From Bacteroidales bacterium UBA3388 (lineage in GTDB: Bacteria; Bacteroidota; Bacteroidia; Bacteroidales; P3), in contig DEPQ01000046.1 of the NCBI GenBank assembly GCA_002358855.1, forward strand, positions 2,505-13,178: a DNA stretch of 10,674 nt, read 5' to 3'. Each line of letters opens with the position of its first letter. Position 1 is the first letter of the stretch. Shown here piece after piece: positions 7,821 to 10,674 of this stretch. Both the position numbers and the translations under genes were made by a program. Under the pieces are notes generated by a model, which saw only the letters and a program-made list of their open reading frames with translations, was not told where the DNA came from and searched no databases.

Positions 7821-8525
7821 CTATTCAAAAGTAAGATTTATATAAAAGACTTGTGTACGTATTTTGTCCAACACATCAGAATATCTTGTATGAAAATCTG
7901 GTATAAGAATATTTGTAAGAGAATAAGAAGTCTTGATTTCTACTCCAAACTTAAAATAAGGTAAATAAAAATCGACCCCTGCTCCCAAGGTATAGAAAAA
8001 TTCGGAGTTGTCAATCTTTAACATTGTTTCTTCTGGATTTGCCTTCTTTCTTTTTATTGAACCAAGGTCATAGGTGTATTTTCCTCCTCCGATAAGATAA
8101 GGTCTCATATTTCTCCAACGCTTACTTCTTACCTTAAACTCCAAAGGAATCTCTACATATATTGCTTCCAAAGAAGTACTGCTTACGGTAAACTCATCAT
8201 ATTTGTATTCATAGAAATTCAATCTTCTGTCTCCAAAAGTAACACCGGGAGTAAAACGAAGATTCAACCAATTCATCAAACGCAAATCAGTAACGAACAT
8301 TAGTTGAAAACCACTATTTCTATCTGAATCAAAGCCCATAATAGTATCTTGATAAGGAGGATTTTCCTTTCCTATCATATTTGAATAAAACTGATTATAT
8401 CCAAAAGAAATACCAAAATGAACAGGTTTTTTATCATAGTGAGGCATATTAGGAGGAGCCGATTGAGAAAAAATCTTAGTCACAAAGCAAAATATTACAG
8501 CGATAAAAAGCAATAATTTTTTCAT
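7821..8525 (-). CDS. porT: PorT/SprT-family type IX secretion protein
   Basis: This 234-residue protein has a signal peptide (MKKLLLFIAVIFCFVTKIFS, likely cut S20|Q21) and beta-barrel character ending in LTFE. The PorT signature is strong: NMPHYDKKPVHFGISFGYN (26-44), GFQLMFVTDLRL (72-83), LRFTPGVTFGDRRL (89-102), EIPLEFKVRSKRWRNMRPYL (125-144), GGKYTYDLGS (147-156), and FYTLGAGVDFYLPYFKFGVE (177-196). P. gingivalis PorT and Flavobacterium SprT are similar in length and needed for T9SS export (gingipains, and gliding or chitinase export). The protein is predicted to sit in the outer membrane; its precise part in the machine is unsettled. Here it lies 9 bases after the heptose kinase gene and 8 bases before the FAD dehydrogenase gene, close to a large T9SS client. 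The alternative is a generic OmpA-like or OMP_b-brl_2 barrel, which fits less well. Confidence 0.87.
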   Translation of the reverse strand: MKKLLLFIAVIFCFVTKIFSQSAPPNMPHYDKKPVHFGISFGYNQFYSNMIGKENPPYQDTIMGFDSDRNSGFQLMFVTDLRLMNWLNLRFTPGVTFGDRRLNFYEYKYDEFTVSSTSLEAIYVEIPLEFKVRSKRWRNMRPYLIGGGKYTYDLGSIKRKKANPEETMLKIDNSEFFYTLGAGVDFYLPYFKFGVEIKTSYSLTNILIPDFHTRYSDVLDKIRTQVFYINLTFE

Positions 8526-8534
8526 ATATTTTTC

Positions 8535-9536
8535 TTATTCTTTTCTTAGTAATTCAAACAATAGTCTGTTTTTATCAATAGGCACGACACCCACACTTTC
8601 ACACACCAAACCGCCTGCAAAATTGCTAACCTCTGCAATTGTTTGAGCATCTAATCCCAATGCCAAACAAAGAGTTGCAAGACTTATTACAGTATCTCCT
8701 GCACCCGAAACATCAGAAATTTTCCTCAAACAAGCAGGCAACATTGTTACTTCTGCTTCTTTTTGAGCAAAATCCATCATAAATACTCCCCTTTCGCTAA
8801 GAGTGATAAAAACTTTGTCAATCCTTTGTTTGTGATGAAGAAGCAAAGCCGCTTCAACAAGAATATCTCTATCTACACTATCAAAATCTATCTTCAAACC
8901 TTCTTTTAATTCCTTTAAATTAGGCTTGAACAAATCTACATTTCTATATGCAGTAAAGTTTCTTTTCTTTGGATCAACCGTAATAGGAATATTCTTTCTT
9001 TTTGCAATTTCTATCGTTCTTGCAATCACCTCTTCGGTAATCACTCCTTTATCATAGTCTTGGAAAATGATAGCATTGATTTTCTCGGAGTTTATAATAC
9101 TTTCTATTTTCTCTATAAAAATCTTTTCTTCCTCCAAAGAGATGTTTGCATCTGTTTCTTCATCAATTCTGAGCATTTGAGCCTTGTTGCCAATTATACG
9201 AGTTTTTACCGTTGTCGGTCTTTTGGAAGAATAAACAATTCCCTTCGTATCCATATTCTGCTCCTGCATAAGCCTGCACAATTCCCTGCCTTGAAAATCA
9301 TCTCCCACAACAGAACAAAGCACAGGTTTTGCACCCATTGCCGCAATATTCAAAGCCACATTCGCAGCACCTCCCAATCTGTTTTCCTTTTCGTTTACTG
9401 CAACCACTGCAACAGGAGCCTCAGGCGAAATCCTATTAACTCCACCCCACCAATAAGCATCTATCATTACATCACCTATAATAAGAATGCTTAGAGAATT
9501 GAATCTGTCAAAAAGTTTTACAAAATCTATTGCCAT
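8535..9536 (-). CDS. hldA: PfkB-family heptose-7-phosphate kinase (RfaE/HldE kinase domain)
   Basis: This 333-residue protein covers one complete PfkB/ribokinase-fold domain of the RfaE type. Landmarks are GDVMIDAYWWG (21-31), the RfaE-specific RISPEAPVAVV (35-45), GGAANVALN (55-63), VDPKKRNF (187-194), FKPNLKEL (203-210) and the anion-hole/catalytic GAGDT (278-282) with D281 as the base. The family phosphorylates D-glycero-beta-D-manno-heptose 7-phosphate at C1, on the way to ADP-heptose for the LPS inner core, in the cytoplasm. E. coli HldE carries a fused nucleotidyltransferase domain; here the frame stops after the kinase, so the adenylyltransferase (HldC type) should be elsewhere. The start ATG lies 5 bases after the asparaginase stop, so the genes are almost certainly cotranscribed. 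The gene symbol is a family-based choice; substrate specificity is not proven by sequence alone. Confidence 0.82.
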   Translation of the reverse strand: MAIDFVKLFDRFNSLSILIIGDVMIDAYWWGGVNRISPEAPVAVVAVNEKENRLGGAANVALNIAAMGAKPVLCSVVGDDFQGRELCRLMQEQNMDTKGIVYSSKRPTTVKTRIIGNKAQMLRIDEETDANISLEEEKIFIEKIESIINSEKINAIIFQDYDKGVITEEVIARTIEIAKRKNIPITVDPKKRNFTAYRNVDLFKPNLKELKEGLKIDFDSVDRDILVEAALLLHHKQRIDKVFITLSERGVFMMDFAQKEAEVTMLPACLRKISDVSGAGDTVISLATLCLALGLDAQTIAEVSNFAGGLVCESVGVVPIDKNRLLFELLRKE

Positions 9537-9541
9537 TTTTA

Positions 9542-10552
9542 TTATTCCGAGATTTCTCCTCTTAAATTAGATTTTAACATTTGTTTTATTTCATCTGAGT
9601 CTTGATAATTACCAAGCACAAACATCATTTTTGCAAGAGCAGCTTCCGTTGTTATATCTCCCCCAGAAATCACACCCATTTCCAACAAAGCCGTTGATGC
9701 CTCATAGTGTCCCATCACCACCGAGCCAGCTTTGCACTGAGTAACGTTCAAAACATATATTCCTTTATTGATTGCATTCTTTATAGCATCAATAAACCAT
9801 TTGCTTGTAGGAGCATTTCCACTTCCGTATGTCTCCAAAACAACTCCTTTTAGGTTTGGAATAGACAAAAAAGCCTCTAAATGTTCTTTTTGCAAAGCAG
9901 GGTGAACTCTTACAACCGCAACCTGCTCACACATCTTGTCATAAACCTTCAAAGGCTCATTATTTGATTTGTGAATTAAATGTTCCTTATAACTAATGTT
10001 GATTCCCACCTTTGCAAGTGAAGGATAATTTCCCGAATAGAAAGCCTCAAAATGCTCAGCGTTTATTTTAGTTGTACGATTGCCTCTAAACAATTTGTTT
10101 TCAAAAAATATACACACCTCAGGAATAGAAATATTTTCATTTGCCGCAATTTCCACAGCAGAAATTATGTTTTCTCTTCCGTCAGTTCTTATCATTCCAA
10201 GCGGTAATTGACTACCTGTTATAATTATCGGCTTAGATAAGTTTTCAATCAAAAAACTCAAAGCAGAAGCTGTGTAAGACATAGTGTCCGTTCCGTGCAA
10301 AACAACAAATCCGTCATAGTTTTCATATTCCGTTTTTATCTCTTTTGCAAGCCTTATCCAAACATCTGCGTGCATATCAGAAGAATCAATAATTGGATTA
10401 AACTGAATTGTATCTATTATGCAATCCAACTCCTTTAAAACAGGCAATGCTTCATATATTTTCTTCATATCAAAAGGATATAAAGCACCTGTTTTCTTGT
10501 CTTTCACCATTCCGATGGTGCCACCTGTGTAGATAACTAATATTTTTTTCAT
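9542..10552 (-). CDS. ansA: Type I (cytoplasmic) L-asparaginase
   Basis: Hydrolyses L-asparagine to aspartate and ammonia. Taking the ATG at 10550-10552 gives 336 residues beginning MKKILVIYTGGTIG, as expected for AnsA. Catalytic elements are all visible: TGGTIG with T12 (9-14), SSDM (57-60), HGTDTMSYTASALSF with T88 and D89 (86-100), and RGNRTTK with K162 (156-162). No signal peptide is present, and length and motifs match the type I bacterial enzymes rather than periplasmic type II. The frame can be extended to a GTG at 10565-10567, adding MISFF, but no family member I know needs this extension, so the ATG is preferred. It appears to be the first gene of the four-gene cluster; 5 bases separate it from the kinase. 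A metabolic link to the genes behind it is not obvious. Confidence 0.93.
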   Translation of the reverse strand: MKKILVIYTGGTIGMVKDKKTGALYPFDMKKIYEALPVLKELDCIIDTIQFNPIIDSSDMHADVWIRLAKEIKTEYENYDGFVVLHGTDTMSYTASALSFLIENLSKPIIITGSQLPLGMIRTDGRENIISAVEIAANENISIPEVCIFFENKLFRGNRTTKINAEHFEAFYSGNYPSLAKVGINISYKEHLIHKSNNEPLKVYDKMCEQVAVVRVHPALQKEHLEAFLSIPNLKGVVLETYGSGNAPTSKWFIDAIKNAINKGIYVLNVTQCKAGSVVMGHYEASTALLEMGVISGGDITTEAALAKMMFVLGNYQDSDEIKQMLKSNLRGEISE

Positions 10553-10674
10553 AAAAAAACTAATCACTCAATTTGCAAATATATAAAAAAAAGAAAAATC
10601 GCCGCCCAAGTCCTGGAAAAAAATAACACAAATATGTTTTTTTAAAAAAATTATCTTTTGCGTTACTATCTTTT
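10553..10674. other. AT-rich upstream region at the right window edge
   Basis: This 122-base non-coding stretch is mostly runs of A and T, with one GC-rich island around 10599-10616 (gccgcccaagtcctgg). I find no hairpin with a T-tract that would make a convincing terminator, no RNA gene and no coding frame. The octamer tatctttt occurs twice (10652-10659 and 10667-10674). The neighbouring gene to the right is outside the window, so it is unknown whether this gap separates divergent genes or lies within a longer minus-strand cluster. Confidence 0.6.
10576..10609 (-). promoter_or_regulatory. Possible promoter for the ansA-hldA-porT-FAD operon
   Basis: A minus-strand TATATTTG (10576-10583) fits the Bacteroidota -7 consensus TAnnTTTG. 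Upstream the best -33 candidate is TTGG (10606-10609), but its spacing is 22 bases against the usual 19 and it is only a partial match. The location, 23 bases before the ATG at 10552, is sensible for a leading gene. The surrounding DNA is so rich in A and T that a chance match is quite possible. Confidence 0.42.

Noticed and set aside
9060..9494. A 144-codon open frame on the plus strand opposite the heptose kinase gene
   Set aside because: It is fully antisense to a strongly supported gene, its translation has biased composition with no recognisable motif, and it has no promoter or neighbouring partner. It is a shadow frame.
10599..10616. GC-rich island that might be a terminator stem or an RNA element
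   Set aside because: Beyond the six-base palindrome tcctgg/ccagga at its edge I cannot pair it into a stem and loop followed by a T-tract in either orientation.
10652..10674. Direct repeat tatctttt, and a TATCTTTTG resembling a plus-strand -7 promoter element
   Set aside because: The repeat is eight bases in very AT-rich DNA, and the promoter-like string has one extra T relative to TAnnTTTG with no visible -33 element or downstream gene in the window.

Overview
The window is AT-rich, and every convincing gene is on the minus strand. It most likely comes from the phylum Bacteroidota, probably a Bacteroidales-type organism. Four things support this: a PorT-like protein of the type IX secretion system (T9SS), a very long surface protein whose C-terminus begins a T9SS sorting domain (YPNP motif), a TAnnTTTG promoter element, and start sites without clear Shine-Dalgarno sequences. 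The order-level placement is inference.

Reading in the direction of transcription (right to left): about 120 bases of right-edge intergenic DNA (10553-10674), then a type I L-asparaginase (ansA, 9542-10552), a PfkB/RfaE-type heptose-7-phosphate kinase (8535-9536), a PorT-family secretion protein (7821-8525) and an FAD-dependent dehydrogenase of the COG2509 type (6265-7812). The gaps between these four are only 5, 9 and 8 bases, so they look like one operon. A 70-base gap with a good Bacteroidota promoter (6195-6264) follows. The rest of the window (1-6194) is one uninterrupted reading frame of 2064 codons that runs off the left edge. It encodes a secreted multidomain protein made of fibronectin-III-like and cleaved-adhesin-type (choice-of-anchor J) domains.

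The giant protein has a regular plan. A signal peptide and an N-terminal beta-rich domain are followed by a four-domain module of about 540 residues present twice, then the first half of a third copy. After that come four cysteine-bracketed Fn3 domains, one cysteine-free Fn3-like domain and the start of the T9SS sorting domain. The sorting tail is cut by the window edge, probably only some tens of residues before the stop.

A possible functional thread is that PorT belongs to the machine that exports proteins with this kind of tail, and in Porphyromonas gingivalis such proteins are fixed to the surface through A-LPS. The neighbouring kinase belongs to the family that makes the ADP-heptose precursor of the LPS inner core. 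Secretion factor, LPS precursor enzyme and secreted client therefore sit next to each other. Asparaginase and the FAD dehydrogenase look like metabolic passengers. I see no mobile element, CRISPR array, RNA gene, defence system or toxin-antitoxin pair. No stretch longer than 300 bases lacks a gene.
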